Assembly (NCBI RefSeq): GCF_003515065.1
Contig: NZ_QXGH01000016.1
Span: 124,001-188,000 of the forward strand
Direction of reading: 5' to 3'
Source of the DNA: Nocardioides immobilis
GTDB taxonomy: Bacteria; Actinomycetota; Actinomycetes; Propionibacteriales; Nocardioidaceae
DNA length: 64,000 bases
Positions 35,872 to 44,006 of the stretch are shown piece after piece; positions within the stretch are counted from its first letter, which is position 1, and each line of letters starts with the position of its first letter. A program made the position numbers and the translations under genes. The notes under the pieces were generated by a model. The model was not told the DNA's origin and ran no database searches. It saw nothing but the letters and a program-made list of their open reading frames with translations.

Positions 35872-38800
35872 ATGACCCCACGCCCGGAGCTGCCGTCCGG
35901 CCGGATCCGTCTCGAGGAGCCGCCGCGACTGCCGACTGCCGAGGGGGCCGGAGGCGTGGCGGCGAGCGCCATCCCGATGCTCGGGAGCCTCGGGTCGGTC
36001 GTGCTGGTCGCCTCCCTCGGAGGCGGCAGCTCGGAGGTGCGGGTGGTCGCCGCCGGGCTGTTCCTGGTGACGACCGTCGCCTACCTCGGCTTCCAGCTCG
36101 ACCGGCAGCGCGGACAGCGCCGGCGCCAGCTGACGGGCGCGCGGCGCGCCTACCTCCGGCACCTGGCGGGCGTGCGGGCCGCCGTACGGGAAGCCGCGGC
36201 GACGCAGCGGCAGGCGCTCGGCTGGCTGCACCCCGAGCCCGCGGCCCTCCCGTCGGTCGCCGCCGACGGCACCCGGGTCTGGGAGCGCGGCCCGGAGGAC
36301 CCCGCCTTCCTCCACGTGAGGTACGGCGTCTGCGCCCAGTCGCTCTCCGTCGAGCTCGCGGCTCCCGCCGACCTGGACGCGGACGACGCCGACCCCGCCG
36401 CCGTGTCCGCCGTACGCCGGCTGCTGGACACCCACCCGGTGCAACCGGACCTGCCGGCCGCCGTCGACCTCCGCCGCTTCCACCGGATCGCCCTGGCGGG
36501 AGGGCCGGGCGCCGGCCGTGCCCTGGCCCGCTCCCTCGTCTGCTCGGCCGCGACGTTCCACTCCCCCGAGCACCTGACGGTGGCCGTCCTCGCGACCGAC
36601 GACACTCTCGAGGAGTGGGAGTGGGTCAAGTGGCTGCCGCACGCCCAGGCCGCGCAACGGTCCGACGCGGTCGGTCCGGTCCGGCTGATCGGCTCGGCGG
36701 CCACGGCCCTCACGGACCTGCTGCCGACGACGGGCCACGTGCTGCTGGTCGTCGACGGACCCGCCTCCGCGCACGGCGTGGTGCCCCCCGACGGCCGCCC
36801 GGGGGTCACGGTGGTCGAGGTGGGTGCGCCCGACGAGCCGCCGGCGGCGGGCGAGCTGCGGCTCGAGCTCCTACCCGGCGAGGACTCGGAGCCGGGCGTG
36901 CCCGTGCGCGCCGTACGACTCCGGGCGGAGCCGGTGACTGCCCACGCCGACCGGTGCGACCCCGCGACCGCCGAGGCGGTGGCGCGCCGCCTGTTGCCAC
37001 GGCAGGCCGCCACCTCAGCGCCCGATGCGGCGCCGGCGACGCCTGCCGGCCTGCCCGAGCTGCTCGGGGTCGACGGGATGACCGCCTTCGACCCCGGCTC
37101 GGGCTGGCGTCCGCGGCCGCCGAGGGACCGGCTCCGGGTGCCGGTCGGCACGGGCAGCGCCGGGGTCGTGCACCTCGACCTCAAGGAGTCGGCACAGGGC
37201 GGGATGGGTCCGCACGGGCTGGTCGTCGGCGCGACGGGCAGCGGGAAGTCGGAGTTCCTCCGCACCCTCGTGCTCGGCCTCGCGATGACCCACCCGCCCG
37301 ACCAGCTCAACCTGGTGCTCGTCGACTTCAAGGGCGGGGCGACGTTCGCCGGGATGGCCGACCTGCCCCACGTGTCGGCAGTGATCACCAACCTCGCCGG
37401 CGAGCTCGCCCTCGTCGACCGGATGCACGACGCGCTCGCTGGCGAGATGGTGCGCCGGCAGGAGGCGCTCCGCAGCGCCGGCAACCTCTCATCGGTGCGC
37501 GACTACGAGCACGCGCGGACAGGTGGCGCCGACCTGCCGCCGGTGCCGTCCCTGCTGATCGTGGTCGACGAGTTCTCCGAGCTGCTCTCGACGAAGCCCG
37601 AGCTCACCGACCTGTTCGTCGCGATCGGCCGCCTCGGCCGATCGCTCGGCCTCCACCTGCTGCTCGCCTCGCAGCGGCTCGAGGAGGGCCGGCTCCGTGG
37701 CCTCGACGCCCACCTGTCCTACCGGGTCGGCCTGCGGACGTTCAGCGCGCAGGAGTCCCGCACCGTTCTCGGCGTGCCGGACGCCCACGCGCTGCCCTCG
37801 GTGCCCGGCCTGGGCTACCTCAAGCCGGACCCGACGACCCTGACCCGGTTCCAGGCGGCGTACGTCTCCGGGCCCTCTGGGCAGCCGGCCGTACGACGAC
37901 GCGGGGCCCGCCGGGCGCCCCTGGTGCTGCCGTTCGTGGCCCGCGAGGTGCGGGCGCCGGTGACGGCGGGGCCGGCCGCGGGGCGGGCAGCAGTTGAGCC
38001 ACCCGCCAGCGACCAGGCCTCGGTCCTCGAGCTCGCCGTGGCCCGGATGCGGGGCCACGGCCCGCCTGCGCACCAGATCTGGCTGCCGCCTCTCGACCGG
38101 CCCGAGCCTCTCGGCCGACTCCTCCCGGCGGCCCGCGGCCCGCTGCGGGTCCCGGTCGGCACCCTCGACCGACCGCGCGAGCAACGCCGCGACCCGCTGG
38201 TGCTCGACCTCACCGGTGCCGGCGGACACGTCGCCGTCGTCGGTGGACCGCGGAGCGGCAAGAGCACCCTGCTGCGCACGATCGTGGCGGCTGCAGCGCT
38301 GGCCGGCAGCCCGCGGGAGACGCAGTGGTACGTGCTCGACCTCGGTGGCGGCGGGTTCGGCGACCTCGCCGATCTCCCCCACGTGTCCGGCGTCGCGGGC
38401 AGGGCCGACCGCGACGTCGTACGACGGGTCGTGGCGGAGGTGCAGGGCATCGCGGACCGCCGTGAGGCCGGTGACACCGCCGACGGGCGCGGCGACGTCT
38501 TCCTCTGCGTCGACGGCTGGAGCGCGCTGCGCGCGGAGCACGACGACCTCGAGCCCGCGCTCCAGCAGCTGGCGCAGCGCGGGCTGGGCCTGGGCGTCCA
38601 CCTGGTCGTGTCGAGCGCGCGGTGGTCGGACTTCAGGGCGGCTTTGCGCGACCAGCTCGGCACCCGCCTCGAGCTGCGGCTCGGCGACCCCGTCGACTCG
38701 GAGGTGGACCGCCGGACCGCGGCGACGGTGCCGACGGGCCGGCCGGGGCGGGGACTCGCGCCGGGCCCGCTGCACTTCCTGGCGGCGCTGCCGCCCCCAC

Positions 38801-39621
38801 CCGAGCAGCTGATCGCGGCCGCGCGCGAAGCCTGGCCCGGCCTGGAGGCGCCGCCGGTGCGGCTGCTGCCAGCAACCGTCGGTCTCGCCGCCGTACGACG
38901 ACAGGCCGGCCCCGACGCCCCCGGACTCCTGCTCGGGCTGGACGAGGCACAGCTGGCGCCGGTGGTGCTCGACACCGACGCCGAGCCGCACCTGCTGGTG
39001 TTCGGCGACGGGCGCTCGGGCAAGAGCGCGCTGCTGCGGACCTACCTGCACGAGGTCGCTCGCACCCGGACCGCCCGGCAGGCGCAGGTCGTGGTGGTCG
39101 ACTACCGCCGGTCGCTGCTGGGCGAGGTTCCGGACGAGCGCCTGCTGCACTACCTGACCTCGGCCGACCAGGCCCGCCCGGCGCTGGACGAGCTGGCGTC
39201 GTACCTCCGCACCCGGCTCCCCGGCCCCGACGTCACGCCCGACCAGCTGCGGCGGCGGTCGTGGTGGACGGGCGCGGAGGTGTTCGTGGTCGTGGACGAC
39301 TACGACCTGGTCGCGACGCCGCAGGGGTCGCCGGTTGCCACGCTGCAGCCGCTGCTCACGCAGGCGGGTGACGTCGGCCTCCACCTCGTCGTCGCCCGGC
39401 GCAGCGGCGGCGCCGCCCGAGCGCTCTACGAGCCGGTGATCCAGACGCTGCGCGACCTCGCGATGCCGGGCGTGCTGCTCAGTGGCAACCGGGAGGAGGG
39501 TCCGCTCATCGGCACCGTGCGACCGGCCCCCTCCGTGCCGGGGCGCGGGCAGCTGGTCACGCGGGATCGCGGGAGAGAGGTGTTCCAGGTGGCGTGGTCA
39601 CCCGACTCGGCGACGCGATGA
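35872..39621 (+). CDS. eccC: EccC-type FtsK/SpoIIIE ATPase of type VII secretion
   Basis: A 1249-residue motor protein with two N-terminal membrane helices (about residues 25-70) and three ATPase domains. P-loops are GATGSGKS (about 453), GGPRSGKS (about 790) and GDGRSGKS (about 1044). Domain 1 keeps Walker B VLVDFKGGA and the later LLIVVDEFSELL; domains 2 and 3 have VLDLGGGG and VVVDYRRS instead. This is a fused EccCa-EccCb, expected to power WXG100 export. It is divergent from the WXG100-eccD genes. Its 3' end overlaps the convergent YibE/F gene by 65 bases. Confidence 0.93.
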   Translation: MTPRPELPSGRIRLEEPPRLPTAEGAGGVAASAIPMLGSLGSVVLVASLGGGSSEVRVVAAGLFLVTTVAYLGFQLDRQRGQRRRQLTGARRAYLRHLAGVRAAVREAAATQRQALGWLHPEPAALPSVAADGTRVWERGPEDPAFLHVRYGVCAQSLSVELAAPADLDADDADPAAVSAVRRLLDTHPVQPDLPAAVDLRRFHRIALAGGPGAGRALARSLVCSAATFHSPEHLTVAVLATDDTLEEWEWVKWLPHAQAAQRSDAVGPVRLIGSAATALTDLLPTTGHVLLVVDGPASAHGVVPPDGRPGVTVVEVGAPDEPPAAGELRLELLPGEDSEPGVPVRAVRLRAEPVTAHADRCDPATAEAVARRLLPRQAATSAPDAAPATPAGLPELLGVDGMTAFDPGSGWRPRPPRDRLRVPVGTGSAGVVHLDLKESAQGGMGPHGLVVGATGSGKSEFLRTLVLGLAMTHPPDQLNLVLVDFKGGATFAGMADLPHVSAVITNLAGELALVDRMHDALAGEMVRRQEALRSAGNLSSVRDYEHARTGGADLPPVPSLLIVVDEFSELLSTKPELTDLFVAIGRLGRSLGLHLLLASQRLEEGRLRGLDAHLSYRVGLRTFSAQESRTVLGVPDAHALPSVPGLGYLKPDPTTLTRFQAAYVSGPSGQPAVRRRGARRAPLVLPFVAREVRAPVTAGPAAGRAAVEPPASDQASVLELAVARMRGHGPPAHQIWLPPLDRPEPLGRLLPAARGPLRVPVGTLDRPREQRRDPLVLDLTGAGGHVAVVGGPRSGKSTLLRTIVAAAALAGSPRETQWYVLDLGGGGFGDLADLPHVSGVAGRADRDVVRRVVAEVQGIADRREAGDTADGRGDVFLCVDGWSALRAEHDDLEPALQQLAQRGLGLGVHLVVSSARWSDFRAALRDQLGTRLELRLGDPVDSEVDRRTAATVPTGRPGRGLAPGPLHFLAALPPPPEQLIAAAREAWPGLEAPPVRLLPATVGLAAVRRQAGPDAPGLLLGLDEAQLAPVVLDTDAEPHLLVFGDGRSGKSALLRTYLHEVARTRTARQAQVVVVDYRRSLLGEVPDERLLHYLTSADQARPALDELASYLRTRLPGPDVTPDQLRRRSWWTGAEVFVVVDDYDLVATPQGSPVATLQPLLTQAGDVGLHLVVARRSGGAARALYEPVIQTLRDLAMPGVLLSGNREEGPLIGTVRPAPSVPGRGQLVTRDRGREVFQVAWSPDSATR

Positions 39622-40768
39622 GCACGCCGAGCGCGGTCGTCACGGGCACCGCGAGCACCAGGCCGATCGACGTCACCAGGGTGCGCACGATCTCCTCGGC
39701 GAGCTGCTCGGTCGACCGCAGGTCGACGATGGAGCGGTCGTAGATGCTCAGCAGCATCAGCACCAGGAGCGCGGTGCCGACGTACGCGAAGACGATCGTG
39801 TAGATCGTCGAGGCGATGTGGTCGCGCCCGATCCGCATCGCGCCGGCGTACACCTCCAGCCGCGAGGCGCCCGGGGACGCCGCGCGCAGCTCCCAGACCG
39901 CCGAGGCCTGCGTGATGGTCACGTCGTTGAGCACGCCGAGCCCGGCGATCACCAGCGCGCAGCCCAGCAGGGAGGGGAAGTCGAGCCCGTTGCCGTAGGC
40001 GCGCAGCAGGCCGCCCGCATCGTCGGAGATCCCGGTCAGCCGTGCGTCGGCGACGGCGACCACCCCGAGGACACCGGTGATCGCGACGCCGACCAGGGTC
40101 CCGGCCAGCGCGGTGCTCGTGCGCAGGGACAGCCCGTGCGTCATGTACAGCACCACGAACATGATCGCCGAGGCGCCGGTCAGCGCCACGCCGACGCCCG
40201 AGGAGCCCTCGAGCAGCGCGGGCAGCAGGAACCACCAGACCACCGCGGCTCCGAAGGTCAGCCCGACCAGCGCGAAGAGCCCGCGCCAGCGGGCGATCGC
40301 CAGCACCACCACGAGGAAGAGAAGCACCAGCCAGAGCAAGGTGCCGTCGCGATCGGTGGCGAAATAGGAGTACGTCGGCGCGCCCCCCTCGCCGGGCACC
40401 TTCTGCAGCTCCACCGGGTCACCCGGGCTGAGGCCGGCGGCGAAGACCTCCGGCGGCACCTGGACGTCGACCCGGCGGTCGTCGACCTCGACGGACACCA
40501 GGCCGCACCCCTCGGGAGGCGCCTCCTGCACGGGGCACGGCTCGCCCACCTCGCGGACCTCGCCGGTCGGGAACGTGACGCCCTCGGCGGCGAACTGCGC
40601 GGACTCGACGTCGGACGCGTCGCCCGACGGCCACCACACGACCAGCCCCACGACGGTGGCGACCGCAGCCAGCCCCAGGCCCACCATTAGCGACGTCCGC
40701 GCCGGGCCGCCGACCTGCACCTGGTCGTCGATGTCCCCGGCCGCCCGGTGCGAGTGTCCGTGGCCCAT
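39557..40768 (-). CDS. YibE/F-family membrane protein
   Basis: A 403-residue protein of the YibE/F-like family. The N-terminus MGHGHSHRAAG is His-rich, then one helix and an extracytoplasmic beta domain with a Cys pair (EPCPVQEAPPEGC). Seven or so helices form the core with LYMTHGLSLRTSTALAGTLVGV and the signature GALGVLNDVTITQASAVWEL. These proteins are of unknown transport function; the His-rich start and zinc neighbourhood might suggest a metal link, but that is weak. 65-base overlap with the 3' end of eccC on the opposite strand. Confidence 0.87.
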   Translation of the reverse strand: MGHGHSHRAAGDIDDQVQVGGPARTSLMVGLGLAAVATVVGLVVWWPSGDASDVESAQFAAEGVTFPTGEVREVGEPCPVQEAPPEGCGLVSVEVDDRRVDVQVPPEVFAAGLSPGDPVELQKVPGEGGAPTYSYFATDRDGTLLWLVLLFLVVVLAIARWRGLFALVGLTFGAAVVWWFLLPALLEGSSGVGVALTGASAIMFVVLYMTHGLSLRTSTALAGTLVGVAITGVLGVVAVADARLTGISDDAGGLLRAYGNGLDFPSLLGCALVIAGLGVLNDVTITQASAVWELRAASPGASRLEVYAGAMRIGRDHIASTIYTIVFAYVGTALLVLMLLSIYDRSIVDLRSTEQLAEEIVRTLVTSIGLVLAVPVTTALGVLIASPSRVTTPPGTPLSRDPA

Positions 40769-40789
40769 GGCGGGTCAGCCTGCCATGTG

Positions 40790-41095
40790 TCACCAGCTGC
40801 TCTTGCGGACCCCCGGCAGCTCCCCCCGCAGTGCGTGCTCCCGGAACCGGATCCGGGACAGCCCGGCCTTCCGCAGGTAGCCCCGAGGACGACCGTCAAC
40901 CTGGTCGCGGTTGCGCAAGCGCACCGGCGAGGAGTCACGCGGCAGCCGCGACAGCTCCCGTACGGCGTCCGCGAGCTCCTGCGAACCGGGCGCCGCGCGC
41001 CGGATCCGCTCCTTGAGCTCGGCCCGGCGCCCGGCGTACCTCTCGACGACGGCGCGGCGCTTGCGGTCGGCCGCGATCTTGCTCTGCTTAGCCAT
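40790..41095 (-). CDS. rpsN: 30S ribosomal protein uS14, zinc-free paralogue
   Basis: A 101-residue S14 of the long, C-minus class. The C-terminal core [42 protein letters not shown] keeps the RNA-binding residues but has no CxxC zinc pair. Zinc-free ribosomal paralogues replace zinc forms during zinc starvation. The ATG overlaps the L33 stop as TGATG. It is last in a bL28-bL33-uS14 operon read from the Zur box. Confidence 0.96.
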   Translation of the reverse strand: MAKQSKIAADRKRRAVVERYAGRRAELKERIRRAAPGSQELADAVRELSRLPRDSSPVRLRNRDQVDGRPRGYLRKAGLSRIRFREHALRGELPGVRKSSW

Positions 41096-41265
41096 CAGCG
41101 CTCCTCGCGGAACTCGACGTGGCGCCGGACGCGCGGGTCGTACTTGCGCAGGACCATCCGGTCGGGGTCGTTGCGGCGGTTCTTCCGGGTGACGTAGGTG
41201 AACCCGGTCCCGGCCGTGGAGCGGAGCTTCACGATCGGGCGGACGTCACTGCCCTTCTTCGCCAT
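41095..41265 (-). CDS. rpmG: 50S ribosomal protein bL33, zinc-free paralogue
   Basis: A 56-residue bL33 opening [21 protein letters not shown] and containing [23 protein letters not shown]. The CxxC pairs of zinc-binding L33 are missing. It overlaps bL28 by 20 bases and uS14 by one base, so the three are coupled. Confidence 0.96.
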   Translation of the reverse strand: MAKKGSDVRPIVKLRSTAGTGFTYVTRKNRRNDPDRMVLRKYDPRVRRHVEFREER

Positions 41266-41500
41266 CAGAGCCGCTCCCTCGCCGGCGGAGGTCGGCAACC
41301 ACTGCCTCGATCCCGCGTTGGTCGACGGTCTTGATCCCGCGCGCGCTCACCCGGAGGGTCACGTGCCGCCCGAGGCTGGGCACCCAGTACCGCTTGCGTT
41401 GGACGTTGACGTCGAACCGACGCCTGGTCCGTCGATGGGAGTGGGAGACGTTGTTGCCGAACCCCGGTCCCGCTCCCGTGACCTGACACCGCTGTGACAT
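41246..41500 (-). CDS. rpmB: 50S ribosomal protein bL28, paralogue in zinc-stress operon
   Basis: An 84-residue bL28: [29 protein letters not shown] start, then [29 protein letters not shown]. Only one Cys is present at the N-terminus, so the usual zinc site is absent. The C-terminus is longer than usual. First gene of the operon, starting 24 bases from the perfect Zur box at 41524-41538. Confidence 0.95.
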   Translation of the reverse strand: MSQRCQVTGAGPGFGNNVSHSHRRTRRRFDVNVQRKRYWVPSLGRHVTLRVSARGIKTVDQRGIEAVVADLRRRGSGSDGEEGQ

Positions 41501-41523
41501 CGGGCTTCCTCTCTGACATAGTT

Positions 41524-41538
41524 TGAGAACGATTCTCA
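41524..41538. promoter_or_regulatory. Perfect Zur box between zinc-starvation operons
   Basis: TGAGAACGATTCTCA is a perfect 6-3-6 palindrome of the type bound by actinobacterial Zur (TGAnAAnnnTTnTCA). It lies in the 83-base divergent gap, 24 bases from the bL28 start and 46 bases from the GTPase-like start, and so can repress both operons when zinc is sufficient. Confidence 0.9.
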
Positions 41539-41560
41539 TTCTAATCGGAAGGATTGAACC

Positions 41561-41587
41561 ATGGCGAAGCGGGAGGACGGACGATGA
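41561..41587 (+). CDS. Possible 8-residue leader ORF before the COG0523-like gene
   Basis: ATG at 41561 opens an 8-codon frame (MAKREDGR) whose TGA overlaps the ATG of the COG0523-like gene as ATGA. GGAAGG sits 8 bases upstream. It may be a translated leader that couples to the downstream gene, or chance. Confidence 0.3.
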   Translation: MAKREDGR

Positions 41588-42663
41588 GGGTGCCGGTCGT
41601 GCTGATCTCGGGGGTCGACCCGGACGCGATGGCGGCGACGATGGTCGGGCTGCAGTTCGACCTGCCCGGCGCGGTCGCCGTACGCCACCACATCGACGTC
41701 GATCGCCAGGTGCTGACCCGGACGGTCAGCGACGTCACCGGCGTCGTCGAGCACCAGGAGACGGAGCTCGAGCACGCCTGCGTCAGCTGCGCCATCCGCG
41801 AGGACATCGTGCCGACGCTCGAGCGGCTGGCCCGGACCCGACGGTGGCACAGCATCGTTGCCCACCTGCCGGTCGGCGCCGAGGCGGCCCACCTGTGCAA
41901 CGTGCTGACGTGGGACACCCGGCTGGCGCGGTTCCTGCGGGTGTCGGCCGTGGTCACCGCGGTCAGCGCCGCGCACCCGGTCCATGACCTCTTGGGCGAT
42001 GACCTGCTCGCAGAGCGCGGGTGGCACTGCTCCCACGACGACCGCCGTGGCGTGGGCGAGGTCCTCGCGTCGATGATCGAGTACGCCGACGCGGTCGTCG
42101 TCGACGGCGAAGCGGACGCCGTCGCTGCCGGCCTCGTGCAGGCGCTGGCCCGCCCCGACGTGCCGGTCGTCGTCGGGAGCGCCGGCCTCACCAGCGCCGA
42201 TCTTCTTGGCCGGCTGCACCAGCACGCGCACACCGAGGAGTGGACGAGTCCCGTTCGGACCGACGCGCTCCCGGACGTCCGGGTCGAGGGGATCTGGCGG
42301 GTCGACCTCCAGTCGATCCAGCCGTTCCACCCCGAACGACTCCTGGAGTCGCTGGACGCGATCGGCGGCGGCCCCTTCCGGACCCGTGGTTGCTTCTGGC
42401 TGCCCAGCCGACCCGGTCGGGCGCTGGAGTGGGACGGCGCCGGTGGCCAGCTCAGCATCGGCGACCACGCGCCCTGGGGCCGCCGCGCACCGTTCACCCG
42501 GATCGTCGTCACCGGCGTGGGCGCCGCACCCGCGAGCCTTCGCCCGGCCTTCGCCGAGATGCTGGTGCGACCCGGCGAGGACGGCAGTCGCGAGGCACCC
42601 GGGTGGCAGGTGACCGAGGACGGGTTCGAGCCATGGCTCGGCCCGATCCGGGAGGTGGCGTGA
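41584..42663 (+). CDS. COG0523/CobW-like protein lacking the P-loop
   Basis: A 359-residue member of the COG0523 metallochaperone family by overall layout, but the nucleotide site is gone. Where GFLGAGKTT is expected, the sequence is [16 protein letters not shown]; the switch NDF motif and NKxD are also absent. The metal-site motif GCxCC is represented by [11 protein letters not shown]. The CobW C-terminal domain ([21 protein letters not shown]) is retained. A zinc insertase that no longer hydrolyses GTP, or a regulatory pseudo-GTPase, is plausible. It is controlled from the Zur box and precedes bL32 and bL36 zinc-free paralogues with overlapping stops. Confidence 0.85.
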   Translation: MRVPVVLISGVDPDAMAATMVGLQFDLPGAVAVRHHIDVDRQVLTRTVSDVTGVVEHQETELEHACVSCAIREDIVPTLERLARTRRWHSIVAHLPVGAEAAHLCNVLTWDTRLARFLRVSAVVTAVSAAHPVHDLLGDDLLAERGWHCSHDDRRGVGEVLASMIEYADAVVVDGEADAVAAGLVQALARPDVPVVVGSAGLTSADLLGRLHQHAHTEEWTSPVRTDALPDVRVEGIWRVDLQSIQPFHPERLLESLDAIGGGPFRTRGCFWLPSRPGRALEWDGAGGQLSIGDHAPWGRRAPFTRIVVTGVGAAPASLRPAFAEMLVRPGEDGSREAPGWQVTEDGFEPWLGPIREVA

Positions 42664-42851
42664 TGGCGGTACCGAAGCGCCGTACCTCGCGGAGCAACAC
42701 CCGCCACCGACGGGCCCAGTGGAAGGCCACGGCTCCCGACCTGGTGCCGGTGACCACCGAGGGCGTCCGGCACCGGGTGCCCCGCCGACTCGTGGCGGCC
42801 ATCCTGGCCGGCCAGGTCGACCCGGCGACCGGTCGACCGGCGAAGCCCTGA
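42663..42851 (+). CDS. rpmF: 50S ribosomal protein bL32, zinc-free paralogue
   Basis: A 62-residue bL32: [22 protein letters not shown]-terminus, then [21 protein letters not shown]. The two CxxC pairs of the zinc form are missing. ATG overlaps the stop of the COG0523-like gene as TGATG. Confidence 0.95.
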   Translation: MAVPKRRTSRSNTRHRRAQWKATAPDLVPVTTEGVRHRVPRRLVAAILAGQVDPATGRPAKP

Positions 42852-42877
42852 CCATCACGGACGAGGAGGAGACGACG

Positions 42878-43000
42878 ATGAAGGTGCGCAACTCACTGCG
42901 CTCACTGAAGAACCAGCCGGGTGCGCAGGTGGTCCGCCGGCGCGGGCGGACCTACGTGATCAACAAGCAGAACCCACGGATGAAGGCCCGGCAGGGCTGA
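42878..43000 (+). CDS. rpmJ: 50S ribosomal protein bL36, zinc-free paralogue
   Basis: A 40-residue bL36: [20 protein letters not shown], then [19 protein letters not shown]. The zinc form has C-x2-C-x12-C-x4-H; this one has none of the cysteines. GAGGAG lies before ATG. Last gene of the Zur-linked operon, followed by a strong hairpin. Confidence 0.95.
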   Translation: MKVRNSLRSLKNQPGAQVVRRRGRTYVINKQNPRMKARQG

Positions 43001-43009
43001 ACCCGCTGC

Positions 43010-43042
43010 GCCGTGGCGCCCTGATCGGGAGGGCGCCACGGC
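43010..43042 (+). terminator. Terminator hairpin after bL36 gene
   Basis: GCCGTGGCGCCCT (43010-43022) pairs perfectly with AGGGCGCCACGGC (43030-43042) across a GATCGGG loop: 13 GC-rich pairs. No U-tract follows. It also lies 10 bases beyond the 3' end of the convergent small gene. Confidence 0.75.
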
Positions 43043-43051
43043 GTCCGGACG

Positions 43052-43335
43052 TCACGCGGGGCAGAGCTCGACGAGATACCTGGAGAGCGCCGGGTCCTCG
43101 CCGTCGACGTGGTCCTCGAGGGCCTCGACCGCCGATCGGTCGAGGCTGAGCCCGAGCGAGCTGTAGATGCCCTCGAGCACGGTGTCTCGGTCTCGGTCGT
43201 TGTGGCGGACGGTGTCGGCGGTGCGGCGACCTCGTCCTCGCCGCGCGGCGGGTAGAGGAAGACCGCCGCCAGGACCAGGGCCATCGCGACGAGCAGAAGC
43301 TGAGTCTGCCGATCGGACCGGTGTCCGACGCTCAC
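43052..43335 (-). pseudogene. Small membrane-anchored protein split by a frameshift
   Basis: From GTG at 43335 the first frame encodes a membrane anchor (LLLVAMALVLAAVFLYPP) and a Pro/Thr linker ending TTTETET. Near 43180-43200 the conserved-looking protein continues in the next frame with LEGIYSSLGLSLDRSAVEA, then VDGEDPALSRYLVEL, to the stop at 43052. The seam lies in repeated GAGACC words, a likely slippage spot. The start overlaps the upstream TIGR03943 stop as GTGA, so it is the fourth gene of the HU-permease transcript. Either a mutation, a sequencing error or a recoding event. Function unknown. Confidence 0.6.
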
Positions 43336-44006
43336 TCGTAGGGCCGCTTCGGCTGGTCGACGTACGTCACCTCATCCGCAGCAATCACCGGCGTGCCACC
43401 GGCATCGGTGCCGGTGCCCTCCACCCAGGTCCCGACCACGTCGACCCCCTGCTCCACCGGAGGCGCGTCGGCGCCCTGGACGCGGACCCGAAATGCCGCG
43501 GCGTCGGCCGCACAGCACGAGATGGCCAGGCGGGTCACGTACCACCCCCCGTCCTTGTCGGTGCTGACGAAGCCGGTGAGACGCACCGTCACGCCGGCGA
43601 GGGTCGCGCCGTCGTCGGTCGCTGCGCGCGCGAGGAAGTTCGCGACCGGGATCGCGTTCTCGCCGGTCTCGTCGAGCTCCACCCGGATCGGCTCGGAGTA
43701 GCGCCGGGCGTCGGCGTCGTTCGCGCGCCGATCGGCGACGTAGGCACCCAACGCGGGCGGCTGGACGACGAAGGCGATCACGACCGGCAGCAGCAGCAGC
43801 CACGCGACCGGCCCCGCCGGGTGGTCGTGATCGCTTACCGTGGTGACGGCAGCCGCGATGGCGAGCCCGAGCAGGAGCGCGCCGCTCACGACCAGAGGCC
43901 AGCGCATCCAGGCGTTGACGAAGTTGGCGTACTCGTCCGTGGCGCCCATCCGGAGAGACACGCCGCCGATAGCCGTGAGGATGACGGCCCGGGCCGTGCG
44001 GTTCAC
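43332..44006 (-). CDS. TIGR03943/YcgQ-like permease-associated protein
   Basis: A 224-residue protein of the YcgQ (DUF1980) group. Two N-terminal helices are followed by an exposed domain with LTGFVSTDKDGGWYVTRLAISCCAADAA, a CC pair typical of the family, and VDVVGTWVEGTG. In Bacillus subtilis, YcgQ and YcgR are encoded together, and they belong to zinc-related regulons in several bacteria. The GTG start overlaps the permease stop as GTGA. It is predicted to partner the permease in metal handling at the membrane. Confidence 0.88.
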   Translation of the reverse strand: MNRTARAVILTAIGGVSLRMGATDEYANFVNAWMRWPLVVSGALLLGLAIAAAVTTVSDHDHPAGPVAWLLLLPVVIAFVVQPPALGAYVADRRANDADARRYSEPIRVELDETGENAIPVANFLARAATDDGATLAGVTVRLTGFVSTDKDGGWYVTRLAISCCAADAAAFRVRVQGADAPPVEQGVDVVGTWVEGTGTDAGGTPVIAADEVTYVDQPKRPYE

